64,000 nucleotides of DNA from Chryseobacterium gleum (GTDB lineage: Bacteria; Bacteroidota; Bacteroidia; Flavobacteriales_D; Crocinitomicaceae): assembly GCA_945897805.1 (NCBI GenBank), contig CAMDFX010000004.1, forward strand, positions 62,001 to 126,000. Reading direction: 5' to 3'. The notes beneath the pieces are model-generated. The model was not told where the DNA came from. It saw only the letters and a list, made by a program, of their open reading frames with translations, and searched no databases. Below, one piece after another: positions 33,771-43,400 of the stretch. A program made the position numbers and the translations under genes. Numbering within the stretch: position 1 is the stretch's first letter; every line of letters starts with the position of its first letter.

Positions 33771-35254
33771 ATCGTCGCTTTTTCCACAACGGCATATTTA
33801 AATTCATCCGATACTAAAAATGACTTAAATGCTTCATCAACAGCTACTGGTGACAATCCCCTTAAGGGTTGAAGAATAGAAACTTCTGCCAATTCATTCA
33901 TTTTAGGAAACTGATAAAATGATTCTTTTCCGTCCTCTTCACAACGATAAGTAAAAATCCAGCGGATATTTGATGCACTGCGCCAATCTTCTTCAGGTTC
34001 TTCTTTTTCGTTGTAGGTGTAAAACCAATCAGAGATTTTGAGTTGAGAATAAGCTACTTGGGCTTCATCAAGTCCATCAATTAGCACTACCAAATTGCCG
34101 GACAAATTATTCTTTTGAAATTTTAGATTATCTGATAATAAATTTTGAAATAGATGAATAACATCTATATATTTTGAAGGTAGTCTTTCTAATTTTCGCT
34201 GAATAGTTTCATCTGAAACTTCCCAAAATTGGCCTCGTTTCCCTTGCAGAATAAAATGGTATAAAGTTGCATGTAAACTATTTTGAATTCCCGCTCCACA
34301 AAAATGATATAATACCTGCGTTTTGTCATTCTTTAATTGTTCAATTACATCTGCTATAAGGGCACCTTTTCCCATTCCTGCTGGTGATTTTACACAGAGA
34401 ATATTTTCCTCAAATTCAGAATTACAGAAATCAAGTATAGCTGCCTTTTCTTTATCGCGACCAACAAAACAAGATTGATAGTAAGAGATTCTCTCTGAAT
34501 GATCAAATACTTGACCAGCTCCACCTCTAATTGCTTCCTTTATTGGCTCAAAAATTGGTTCGAGATGATCACTTGCCGCTTGTTTGTTTTCGTTTCCAAA
34601 TTCTAAATTCAATAAATGAGCTTGCGTCTTATTTTCATATAGTCCTTGAAAAATATAAGGCTCTTGCTCATTTATACCAGGTTGAACATATGGGTATAAA
34701 GAAATTTTCTTTCCATTTTGATTCCATGAAAATTTCCCATCAACTAGTACTAAATTTCCATTTGAAAAAAGAGAATTTAACGCAACCATTTCATCCAAAA
34801 TATCGATGGCTGTGATTATTTGTTTTAAAAAAGGTTCTTCCAGACGAATAAGCTGATGAACATAACGATTGCGAAAAGTAATGAATCTGCTCAATAACGC
34901 CTCGTCATTTTTTTGTTTTGTAATGGGCTTAAGCCAAGTTTCATCCTCTGCAGAAAGAGCCCATAAATTCTTCCAACTTGTATCTGATGGTAAACTTTCT
35001 CGCAGATTATCTAATATTTGTTTCATAAAAAGAGCATCGCCTTTATCATCAAGGCATTCAATTTTTTGACATAATTGAATTACCGCACCAAATCGTAAAA
35101 TTAGCGTACTCATTCCCAAAGCTGCCATGAAAAAGTTATTTAATCCAACTGGATCATTTTCAATAAGTGAGCGAATTATCTCTTCATCTCTTTGAATTTC
35201 TTTTTCTGATTTTATTAGTAAATAGCGATCGTGGTATTTTTGAATTGGGTTCAT
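33767..35254 (-). CDS. HEPN-motif STAND/NACHT-type NTPase, C-terminally truncated
   Basis: 495 residues. An N-terminal helical domain contains ITFRNRYVHQL with a HEPN-type R-N-x3-H motif (Arg128-His133), the catalytic signature of HEPN ribonucleases. A P-loop NTPase follows: YYQSCFVGRDKE (entry), Walker A SPAGMGKGAL (290-299; Lys296 present, Ser/Thr replaced by Gly), Walker B LVVLIDGLDEA, and a sensor-like WIFTYRCEE. It stops at PLRGLSPVAVDEAF...VVEKATI, where STAND proteins normally continue into a winged helix and repeats. That missing part closely resembles the protein at 40487-43657. Likely an infection sensor whose activation frees an RNase; inferred. Confidence 0.75.
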   Translation of the reverse strand: MNPIQKYHDRYLLIKSEKEIQRDEEIIRSLIENDPVGLNNFFMAALGMSTLILRFGAVIQLCQKIECLDDKGDALFMKQILDNLRESLPSDTSWKNLWALSAEDETWLKPITKQKNDEALLSRFITFRNRYVHQLIRLEEPFLKQIITAIDILDEMVALNSLFSNGNLVLVDGKFSWNQNGKKISLYPYVQPGINEQEPYIFQGLYENKTQAHLLNLEFGNENKQAASDHLEPIFEPIKEAIRGGAGQVFDHSERISYYQSCFVGRDKEKAAILDFCNSEFEENILCVKSPAGMGKGALIADVIEQLKNDKTQVLYHFCGAGIQNSLHATLYHFILQGKRGQFWEVSDETIQRKLERLPSKYIDVIHLFQNLLSDNLKFQKNNLSGNLVVLIDGLDEAQVAYSQLKISDWFYTYNEKEEPEEDWRSASNIRWIFTYRCEEDGKESFYQFPKMNELAEVSILQPLRGLSPVAVDEAFKSFLVSDEFKYAVVEKATI

Positions 35255-35257
35255 AGT

Positions 35258-36790
35258 TTATAATTTTGAATTTGATAATATCTTATGTCGATACTCTAGC
35301 TTCACATCGCGTCTTCCTAAAGTTAGAAAAATTCTTGAACTCTCCTCGATGGTTTTAGGGAAACCATAAAGTTCATCAATCTCATCTTCTTGAAATGATT
35401 CATTTTCCAATTGATAAAATGGACTCAAAATTCCAAAGGCTTCGTGAACGAATTCAATAGGATACTTATTTTTATCAGCGAATCGTCTGGCAACAACTCG
35501 CATATTATTTTGTAGTTGTTGATGAATTTCAAAAACAATCTTTTTCAATAATTCATAATCTTCGATTTCTGATTTCTGGTCACCACTTGGTCCTTTGAAT
35601 CTGAGGTAGTTCTCAAAAGAAAATTCGACTTGATCCAGTGAAGCCGGTATTTTTTCGAGTGTTTCAAATTGAACATTAAAGAATCTTTTCAAGTATGGAT
35701 AATGCCAAGACGTTGCCAAAACCGGTACATCTAAGTCATAAAAAGTATTAAACAGACTAGTTAAATGATTTGGACTAAATAAAGCTAAATGCAAATCATG
35801 CAAGACAATTAAAGGTTTTTTAGCGAGTTTACCTTTTTGTGTTTTTAAAAACTTGAATGGATCTTTCAATGCTTTATCATCTGATGTTAGTAGATAGAGT
35901 CCTTTGCCTAATTCCTGTTCCAAAAAGGATGCGGTGAATGTTGCCCCTTTTGGATGTAAAGCATAATAGATCGGAAAGTACCTCTCTTTATTTAGCAGTT
36001 GAATGTGCATTCTATATGCAGATACACCTAATTCACTTCCTGGTCGATACCAACTAATCATTGCTCCCTTTCCTTTTTCAAGCAATTGATTTACATCTTC
36101 ATGTAGTCCATCGATTTTAGTGATTAACTTGTCAGCAAATTGATCTTCTTCCTCTCGAAAACTTGGAGCGTACTCATGAGCAACACGTTCAGCCAATTTC
36201 CCAAAAGCAAACCTATTGTCAAATAAGTCCCAAGATTCTACATGGGTAATATTCCATTGTCCGTTGAATCCATTTTGGTTGATAAAATGAAATTTACCGA
36301 ATGAGGTTTGGAATAATTTGGCCTTTGTAATATCATCAAGAATTGCCTCCATTTTTGTAGCCTCTTCCCGGTTGCGTTCAGGTGGTAGTACAAAAAAACC
36401 ATGCATAACCGCATTTCGCAGACTCGCCAAATGATGTATTTTCTCATTCAAGACTTTTTTACCTTCCTTATCTTGCCAGAAAAAGGGCTTCAACAAATCA
36501 ACTAATGGCCCTTCTGCATCTTTGATCATATTCGCTGCCCAACGATACAATGGTCCCGCGTTATAGGCATGTCCATTTGACAAAAACAAGGAAATCAGAA
36601 AGTCATTGAAGACTTCTTTCTGTTTGGGTTGTTGCAAATATGCAGCAATGCCCATAGCAGCCAGTTGTGATAGGATTTCTTCACCTAATTCGACAAGTTC
36701 ATCGGCTGCGTATTCTTCGCTTTCTTGTCTTACCGCTTCAATTTTGGTTTGAAGTCGTTTTGGGAGGGAGTTAAAGTTTTTGAATTGCAT
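35258..36790 (-). CDS. HEPN-motif protein with decayed P-loop NTPase domain
   Basis: 510 residues. HLASLRNAVMHGFF gives a second HEPN-type R-N-x3-H motif (Arg125-His130). The following domain keeps the order of a P-loop NTPase but the Walker A position reads SWYRPGSELGVSAYRMH, without the GK(S/T) core, while a Walker B-like LIVLHDLHLALF and a helical tail remain. It ends 3 nt before the HEPN-STAND gene and abuts the RhuM-Fic gene, so the two HEPN proteins are made together, perhaps as an active/inactive pair. The pseudo-ATPase interpretation is from motif reading only. Confidence 0.6.
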   Translation of the reverse strand: MQFKNFNSLPKRLQTKIEAVRQESEEYAADELVELGEEILSQLAAMGIAAYLQQPKQKEVFNDFLISLFLSNGHAYNAGPLYRWAANMIKDAEGPLVDLLKPFFWQDKEGKKVLNEKIHHLASLRNAVMHGFFVLPPERNREEATKMEAILDDITKAKLFQTSFGKFHFINQNGFNGQWNITHVESWDLFDNRFAFGKLAERVAHEYAPSFREEEDQFADKLITKIDGLHEDVNQLLEKGKGAMISWYRPGSELGVSAYRMHIQLLNKERYFPIYYALHPKGATFTASFLEQELGKGLYLLTSDDKALKDPFKFLKTQKGKLAKKPLIVLHDLHLALFSPNHLTSLFNTFYDLDVPVLATSWHYPYLKRFFNVQFETLEKIPASLDQVEFSFENYLRFKGPSGDQKSEIEDYELLKKIVFEIHQQLQNNMRVVARRFADKNKYPIEFVHEAFGILSPFYQLENESFQEDEIDELYGFPKTIEESSRIFLTLGRRDVKLEYRHKILSNSKL

Positions 36791-37807
36791 TTAATTATTT
36801 TTTAACATATTGATAATTAATTTAAGAAAAATTTCTCTCTGATTGGGATTACTTTGTGCAACTGCTAAAGCCAAAACAGTCAATACATTATCAGATATTT
36901 TTAGACTTTTATCCTTTTTATAACCATAATTATTTTGTGCTAAAAACCAAACGAACACAAAGGAACCAATCCTTTTGTTTCCATCGCTAAAAGGATGCCC
37001 CTTGATTATTGAGTAAAGTAGCTGGGCAGCTTGTTCTTCGATTGTTGGATAAGCCAATTGACCAAATACTGTTTGTGAAATACTTCCCAATATTCCTTTA
37101 AATGAGTCGTCTTTTTCGTTTCCAAAGAGGTTACTAGCTTCGCCTTTTTCAATTAGATTTTGCTTCAATTTGCTAATTGCATTTTTAACTTCATCATAAT
37201 TGATATTATAAGTCAAATTTTTTAATCCTTCTGATGATAAAGAGTCATTATCGAATCTATTTAGTAATTGAAAAGTATTTGAATAAAACTCAATAATTTT
37301 TAATACCCCGTCAGTGATTGAGTTTTGATAAGAAATTAGTTGATCATTTAAAAAATCTATTTCCTGTTTTAAATTATTGATTGCAAGCTCTTGTTTTTTT
37401 AAACTTTCAATATTCAATACATAACCTTTTATGAGGTATTCCTTTAATTTTTGAGTTGCCCATCGTCTGAATTCAATACCCAACTTAGAATTAACGCGAT
37501 ATCCTACAGAAATTATCAAATCTAAATTGTATAATGCAATGTTCCGCGCAACTTCTCTGTTACCTTCTTTTTGAACTTGGCGAGATTCCCGCCAAGTTGA
37601 TGCTTTCTGAAGTTCCTCAGAATCGTAAATGTTTTTTATATGTCCACCAATTGTTCTTCTTACCTTTCCAAATAGTAAACAAATTTGCTCCTCAGAAAGC
37701 CAAACGGTTTCTGTATTTGCATCTAAAATTACTTCAAACTCTTCTTCTCCTTTAGAAGGTTTAAAAACTATAACGTCATTTAAACTTATATTATCTTTCT
37801 TACTCAT
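36791..37807 (-). CDS. RhuM-like protein with Fic/DOC domain
   Basis: 338 residues. The N-terminal half has the RhuM virulence-family pattern (TETVWLSEEQICLLFGKVRRTIGGHIKNIY...LIISVGYRVNSKLGIEFRRWAT). A coiled helix follows at 140-170, then a DOC/Fic domain with the motif HPFSDGNKRIGSF (about 269-281; consensus HPFxxGNKR) and FVFVWFLAQNNY. Fic/DOC enzymes transfer AMP or phosphate to targets such as EF-Tu. The fusion is frequent in bacterial accessory regions, often as a toxin. It abuts the HEPN-pseudo-NTPase gene with no gap. Confidence 0.88.
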   Translation of the reverse strand: MSKKDNISLNDVIVFKPSKGEEEFEVILDANTETVWLSEEQICLLFGKVRRTIGGHIKNIYDSEELQKASTWRESRQVQKEGNREVARNIALYNLDLIISVGYRVNSKLGIEFRRWATQKLKEYLIKGYVLNIESLKKQELAINNLKQEIDFLNDQLISYQNSITDGVLKIIEFYSNTFQLLNRFDNDSLSSEGLKNLTYNINYDEVKNAISKLKQNLIEKGEASNLFGNEKDDSFKGILGSISQTVFGQLAYPTIEEQAAQLLYSIIKGHPFSDGNKRIGSFVFVWFLAQNNYGYKKDKSLKISDNVLTVLALAVAQSNPNQREIFLKLIINMLKNN

Positions 37808-37838
37808 AAATTATTCACTTATAACTTGATTAGAAATC

Positions 37839-37867
37839 ACCGCCTCGATTCTATGAAGGAGACTTGG
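37839..37867 (+). repeat. 29-bp repeat, copy 1
   Basis: ACCGCCTCGATTCTATG followed by AAGGAGACTTGG; 26 of 29 positions match the copy at 39429-39457. The two copies bracket the OLD-like ATPase gene. Confidence 0.75.
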
Positions 37868-37907
37868 GGGAAAACTAGTATTTTGAAAATTTATCATCGT
37901 ATAATTT

Positions 37908-39401
37908 CTATGTTAACTTTTTTTCTTCGATTTTCTTGTCCAACCAGTCAGACACCTCTTTTGTGTATGGATTCCAAACTTCACTTTCTGAGAATTTATC
38001 TACAGTTGATTTTAACGCAAGTGTTTTGTTGGTATATCCTAACTGGTTAAAAATTTGATTGATGTAGTCATGTTTATTTATTACCACTCGTATTGATTTA
38101 GCTGCTTCCACAACTTCCGACCCATCATTTATACGTTGAAGTGTTGAATGCAAAAATTCTTCAGGTGAAAATTCATCTTCAAGAACAAATTGCCGTATGC
38201 AATCCAACGAATCAACTATTTTTTCTTCGTTAGAAGGTTTCGTCCCTGTTAAGTGTTTTTGAATTTGAATTTTCCGAACTTCCCTTGTTTTATACAGATC
38301 ACCGTCTAAAATAACTAGTTTATCTTTCATGTTTTCACCTTTGAGTTTCAAACCTGCTAAAAGAGTAAAAGCATTATTAATTGAACCATATTTTATTATG
38401 GCACAGAATCTTCGAATATTTTTTTGTTCTAATATTCTGGAAACGATCAATTCCGCTAATTCATCTTCTACATAAATTTCAAATAATGCAGTTTGTTCTC
38501 CCGTCAACCTTCTTAAAGAATCAGGATGTGTATATTCAAGACAAATGGTTTTGTGTTCATTTTGATGAATATGACGGATATTAATATCAGTTCTTTCTGC
38601 TAAATTTTCCCTGTGACTCGAAAAAACAATTTGCAGTTTTTTTTCTACAGCAGATTTCTGTAACCAATCAATCAACCTGTTTAACGCTTCCGTATGAAGT
38701 GTAAGATCAATTTCATCAATTACAATTAGTGCATATTTTTCAGCCTGTGAAACAACTTGAAGAATGTTAAACAAGCGTTGTTCACCAGCACCCATCGCCA
38801 GCGAAGAATATGAGACATCTTTACGCTGAACACCAACCAAGGTTTTGCGGCTTTTAGTTACTTTATGAGCATTAAGCTCAGCGTATTCGGTATTCAATAT
38901 GTAGGATGCAATTTTTCGAATTTCTTCGGAAGTATGATCTGTTAAATTTTTTGTTTGGAAATGAACCAAACTTTGTGATTTAAACTTTTCTATTTCTGGA
39001 ACACAAGAATTGACACCTATAAAATAAGTCGGACGAATAGGTCTATGATTGTACCTTGGATTCCATCTTGAATCTTTATAATAGTTTCGTTTTACTTCAA
39101 AATACTCCACTTTTTCTTGACGATATGAATGTAAAAGTTCTAATGAACTTCCTTCGTATTTAGAATGCGGGGTGTGTATAAAAAACTGACTGAATTTAAA
39201 ATTTTGATCTGATTTTTTATCGGGCTTATACAAACAAAGCAGTGCGTATAAGATAGATGACTTTCCAGAACCATTCACGCCAAAAATTCCTGTCAAAGGA
39301 AAAGGCTCAAATGAAATTTCAACATCCTTCAGGTTTTTTAGCTGGTTAAATTTAAGCGAGTGTATACGTTGTTGACTGATATTCATAATATTATTTGACA
39401 T
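37908..39401 (-). CDS. OLD-like ATPase with TOPRIM nuclease domain
   Basis: 497 residues. ABC/RecF-type ATPase: Walker A GIFGVNGSGKSS (38-49), a signature-like LAMGAGEQR region (near 200), Walker B ALIVIDEIDLTLH (about 220-233) and SSHRENLAERTD. A C-terminal TOPRIM domain follows (EIYVEDELAELIVSRIL near 307, LVILDGDLYK near 360). This is the order of OLD (overcoming lysogenisation defect) nucleases, which cut DNA after sensing phage. A GajB-type helicase gene is not adjacent, so it is not a standard Gabija pair. Bracketed by a 29-bp repeat on each side. Confidence 0.82.
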   Translation of the reverse strand: MSNNIMNISQQRIHSLKFNQLKNLKDVEISFEPFPLTGIFGVNGSGKSSILYALLCLYKPDKKSDQNFKFSQFFIHTPHSKYEGSSLELLHSYRQEKVEYFEVKRNYYKDSRWNPRYNHRPIRPTYFIGVNSCVPEIEKFKSQSLVHFQTKNLTDHTSEEIRKIASYILNTEYAELNAHKVTKSRKTLVGVQRKDVSYSSLAMGAGEQRLFNILQVVSQAEKYALIVIDEIDLTLHTEALNRLIDWLQKSAVEKKLQIVFSSHRENLAERTDINIRHIHQNEHKTICLEYTHPDSLRRLTGEQTALFEIYVEDELAELIVSRILEQKNIRRFCAIIKYGSINNAFTLLAGLKLKGENMKDKLVILDGDLYKTREVRKIQIQKHLTGTKPSNEEKIVDSLDCIRQFVLEDEFSPEEFLHSTLQRINDGSEVVEAAKSIRVVINKHDYINQIFNQLGYTNKTLALKSTVDKFSESEVWNPYTKEVSDWLDKKIEEKKLT

Positions 39402-39428
39402 TTGAAATTCACATTGTTTTCCGTTTGA

Positions 39429-39457
39429 ACCGCCTCGATTCTATGCAGGAGGCGTGG
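39429..39457 (+). repeat. 29-bp repeat, copy 2, with hairpin
   Basis: ACCGCCTCGATTCTATG followed by CAGGAGGCGTGG. Contains the inverted repeat CGCCTC / GAGGCG with a 12-nt loop; copy 1 has lost part of this pairing. Lies 28 nt upstream of the OLD-like start. Confidence 0.75.
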
Positions 39458-39483
39458 TGGGAGGTTGGGTGGGGTTTGAAGGA

Positions 39484-39780
39484 TCATGATAACCAGATTC
39501 TTTGATCATTCAATAAAGCCCATTTGTATGACGTCGCTGTACCCGGATACATCGAAGGTCCTAAGTTGTTTTGTCGTGCTGGTAGCGAATTACAAATACT
39601 CAAACGCTTTTGTCTAAACAATATCCTCTGAGTATTCTCCATCGAAATCCAGGCAACATATTGCCCCACTATCTTATACGAAACATTTTTGCCTCCTTTT
39701 AAGGTAAATGCTGTTCCTTGATTTTCAATTAACCTCTGCCATATACAATCACAGCAGTTACATTTTTTTTTATGTTCCAT
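39484..39780 (-). CDS. small Cys-rich unknown protein
   Basis: 98 residues. It starts with CNCCDCIWQRLI, a cysteine cluster that could bind zinc, followed by a basic region. No family recognised. It begins 3 nt after the UDG-like gene and is clearly in one operon with it. Confidence 0.5.
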   Translation of the reverse strand: MEHKKKCNCCDCIWQRLIENQGTAFTLKGGKNVSYKIVGQYVAWISMENTQRILFRQKRLSICNSLPARQNNLGPSMYPGTATSYKWALLNDQRIWLS

Positions 39781-39783
39781 AAC

Positions 39784-40494
39784 TCAATCTATTTTTAGCC
39801 ATTTAAAAGAAAATTCAAAATACTTATCTGCATAAGTTCTCCAGTCATCACCCGTAAAACCAAATTGTTTCAATTGTCTTTGTGGTGAACCAGGCGAAGG
39901 AATTGAAATTAATCTAATTGTTTTTCCTTTGAATAGATATTGCTTACAAATTAGCTTTTTAATTTGCGATTCATCTCCTTTTAGTTTTGAAATGATTTGA
40001 GATTGCCATTTTCTTGACTCAGACTCCTGAAAAACAATATTTTTTGATTTCTTAACAACATGATCATGAAACATCTCCATTACTCCTTTGGATGTACAAA
40101 GTATTTTAGTAACTCCTGATTCTAAATACTCATTAATCATTTCAATGTTGTATACACGCTTTGATAAATCTGAATCCAAAGCACTTTTTCCTTTACGCTT
40201 GCAGGATGAAATAACATCTGACATTGAAATCATTTTCTCTTTTAGACTTTTTTTTGCAAGTTTAGGCTTTATTGGTATCTGTAGCTCACTATCAATGTAC
40301 AAATGATAAAGCCCCCAAAAACTACTTTTGCAACTTCCATAAAAGAATTGAACCGTGCCATCACTTGTACGAATTCTAAGTTTTTCTTCGTTATCAGGAA
40401 ACGTTATGGAATATACTGGAAATGAACCGAGTATTAACTTGGTTGTATTTGGTATTTTACCTAAATCTAAAAATGGATGGGTTTCTTTATTCAT
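39784..40494 (-). CDS. uracil-DNA glycosylase superfamily-like protein
   Basis: 236 residues. The pattern LILGSFPVYSITFP near the start, FFYGSCKSSFWGLYH (about 50-64) and ISIPSPGSPQRQLKQFG (about 197-213) match, in order, the water-activating loop, the FYG..N.FW segment and the C-terminal P-S-P leucine loop of Mug/UDG-type glycosylases. These excise damaged or unusual bases. In a defence block it could recognise modified phage bases. Its start overlaps the stop of the large repeat protein by 8 nt. Superfamily call moderate, activity unknown. Confidence 0.6.
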   Translation of the reverse strand: MNKETHPFLDLGKIPNTTKLILGSFPVYSITFPDNEEKLRIRTSDGTVQFFYGSCKSSFWGLYHLYIDSELQIPIKPKLAKKSLKEKMISMSDVISSCKRKGKSALDSDLSKRVYNIEMINEYLESGVTKILCTSKGVMEMFHDHVVKKSKNIVFQESESRKWQSQIISKLKGDESQIKKLICKQYLFKGKTIRLISIPSPGSPQRQLKQFGFTGDDWRTYADKYFEFSFKWLKID

Positions 40495-43400
40495 GATTTT
40501 TTATTTTTAAAAATTCAGACCATGCAATAATTGAGTATAATTCAGTTAAACTTGGCATTTCAATCATCCAATCGTAAATAGAATGATCAATAAAATCGTT
40601 TTTCTGTAATTTGTTAAAGAGAAGATTGATGAAATAATCTTTCTTTTTTATCTGTGAATTTTTCAAAACTTTCAGAATTTCGTATCGATTATTCTCACGA
40701 ATCGCCAATTCGAAAATTTCAGTTAAATCAAATTCAAACCAATTTTCTAAAATTAATTTGAAGTTATCTAAGAATTGAATTAAATCATATTCACCGCAAA
40801 TAAATTCTAAAATTGATTGTAACTGAAACTTATTGATTTCATTTTTAAATTGTAGGTTATTCTTTTCAGAATTAAAAAACTCCTTAATTTTTTTATAATT
40901 TGAAATATTTTTCAAAGAAATAAAAATTTGTAATTTGAATTCATCTTCACTTGGAAAAAATTCTGAATTAGGAAAATCTTTTAATTCATTAAACCAAGTT
41001 TTAGCAAGATTAAAATTTCCGATTCTCAGAAGATATCTTACTATATTTTGCCACGCACTGATTTTGGGATAGTTATCATGAGAATCCGTCGATAAATATT
41101 TTTCAAAATAATTTATTGCTAAATGAAGATCATTGTTTTCGAGGAAGTATGAAATAATATCAGAATGGGCTATCCCTTTCCAATAAGGATTGTCATATTC
41201 TTCAATTCTATTCATCCATTTTTTAAGGTCAAAAGAATTTGAATTTTTATAATCTAATTCAAATAGCTTTGATCTTAACAGATAGCAATCAAATTCATCT
41301 GTAATTTCTCCAGATTGGATAAACAAGCTTTCAATAATTTGATCTGTTTTTTTGTCATTTAATAATTTAAAATATTCCGAGAAAATCATTTCATTAACTT
41401 GGCCGTCAAAAAATATTCTGTCATAATTTGAAAATATAAACTTAACACATTCATTGCTAGAGGTTTTTAGCATCTCTTGAAAAGGCAATAAATCACTATT
41501 CCTTAAAGCGACTTCAGTCCCATGTTTATAATCAAGAATTCGTATTTTTTTTAAAAAATCTTTTTCTTTCACTACTAGGCCAAGCGAAATTAAAATTCTA
41601 TTAAAAAGATTTCGTACTGTTTCATTTGTTTTGGGGATAATTTTTCTAATGGAATCAATTATCTTATGTCGATTTCCCTCTGTTATCAAGAGAACTTGAG
41701 ATGCCAAAACTTCTTTGTGAGGGAAAAATTGAACCTTGTTTATCTTATCTAGAATTAAATTATCTTGATTATTCCTTTCAAATTGTGTTATCAATTCTAC
41801 TAATTCTAGTTCTCTAAGTGTGTAGTATAAATCAGGGTTAGACTTGTTACCTTGTTCAATTTTCATTTTTAATGTCCACTCGTCAAAATTATTTTTTAGA
41901 GCCAAATAATAAACATTTCCTACAACCCATGCGGTTATGCTTGCAATTTTGCCTAAAGCCTCCTCAACTGAACTCGCTAGATCGGCTACAACATATTTGC
42001 TATCAAAAAAGTATCGATTAATGCTTAATGAATTTGATGAATCGCTTAATTGAAATATTTTTTTTATTCTAATATCATTTTTTTTTGTGATCAATATTTT
42101 TAGCTTGGATTCTACTATTATTTTGATGTCATAGTCGATTTGATTTATTATGATTTCAAATAATACCGAAGATTTAATTCTTAAAGCTCTGAAAAAAAAT
42201 AAAAACATAAATTTTCTTTTTTCTTTTAACCTTAGATTATTAAAAAAAAATGATTTTATAAAATAAATAGCAGAGTGACAGATATCAAAATTCGACTTTT
42301 TTTTATTGTTCAATAATTGAAAATAAATTTCATGGATTTCTTTAAGTTCTATTTTGTTTGATTTGTGTAGAAAAATTAAAATATCAATGAAATGGGCATT
42401 GAGACCTAAATTAACCCCTCCTTTTTTCAATATAGAAACATCAGAAAGAGTAATATTGTTGATTAATAGTTGCTTTTGTTCTTGAGATAATTTATCCCAA
42501 ATTTCAAAAATAAATTTTAATGAAACATATCTACTCGATACTTTGTTTTTAAACCAAAAGATTCTTCGAAAATGATTTTCACTTAATTCTAAATAGGTAC
42601 TTTCGTGATGAAATTTAACCCAAATCGAATTCTTATTAATGACATCGTTGTAATCAATTAATTTTAATTCATAGATATAGTCGAATAAAAAAATTAGTTC
42701 ATCGGTTCGGTTTTGATCAAATTCAACGAGTATCACTAAACTTATTAATGGAATGTAAAAATCTAATGGAATAGTATCGCTTTCCAAATAATCTTTAATC
42801 TCATTTACTATGAAGTTAAAAATCTTATCATTTCTGGATTTTTCTAGAATCAATTCAGAAAGTGAGTAAATTAAATGTTGAAAATATAACTCGTTATCAC
42901 CAATACGATTTGATAGATTCTTTAGTTGTGAATGTTCTTGATTGTTAAAATCGGTAGCATTTTTTTTCAAAATAACCTTTAAATAATCAAATTCGTTAAC
43001 AACAATAGTGTTAGCTTTTATAATTAATTCATAAACAATAGGATTTCTCTTGAAACTGAAATATTGAATTGCTAATTTAAACCCAATAAAGATTGGAGAA
43101 TAATTTGATAGTTGTTTAAGTTGAATATCAAGGTAGTCATTTGTTAAAATCAAAAATTTAAATCTTTGATCATTCGGATTGCCAATTTGTGCAATCCAGT
43201 AATGAAAGAATCCAAAGTTTACATAATATTCAATTACTTCAGTTTCCTTCGATTTATTTAACACTGAAATTAATTGTTCATTCAGATTGATTATTTCAGA
43301 GGATGTAACTCTTTGCAACAAATACACTTTCAATCGTTCATGATACAACTGATATTTCCCACTTTCCGGGCTATTAAACCAAGCACTGTAAGTAGCAATA

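Noticed and set aside
37908-39401. Gabija (GajA)
   Set aside because: The ATPase-TOPRIM order fits OLD proteins generally, but no UvrD-like helicase (GajB) is adjacent, so only OLD-like is stated.
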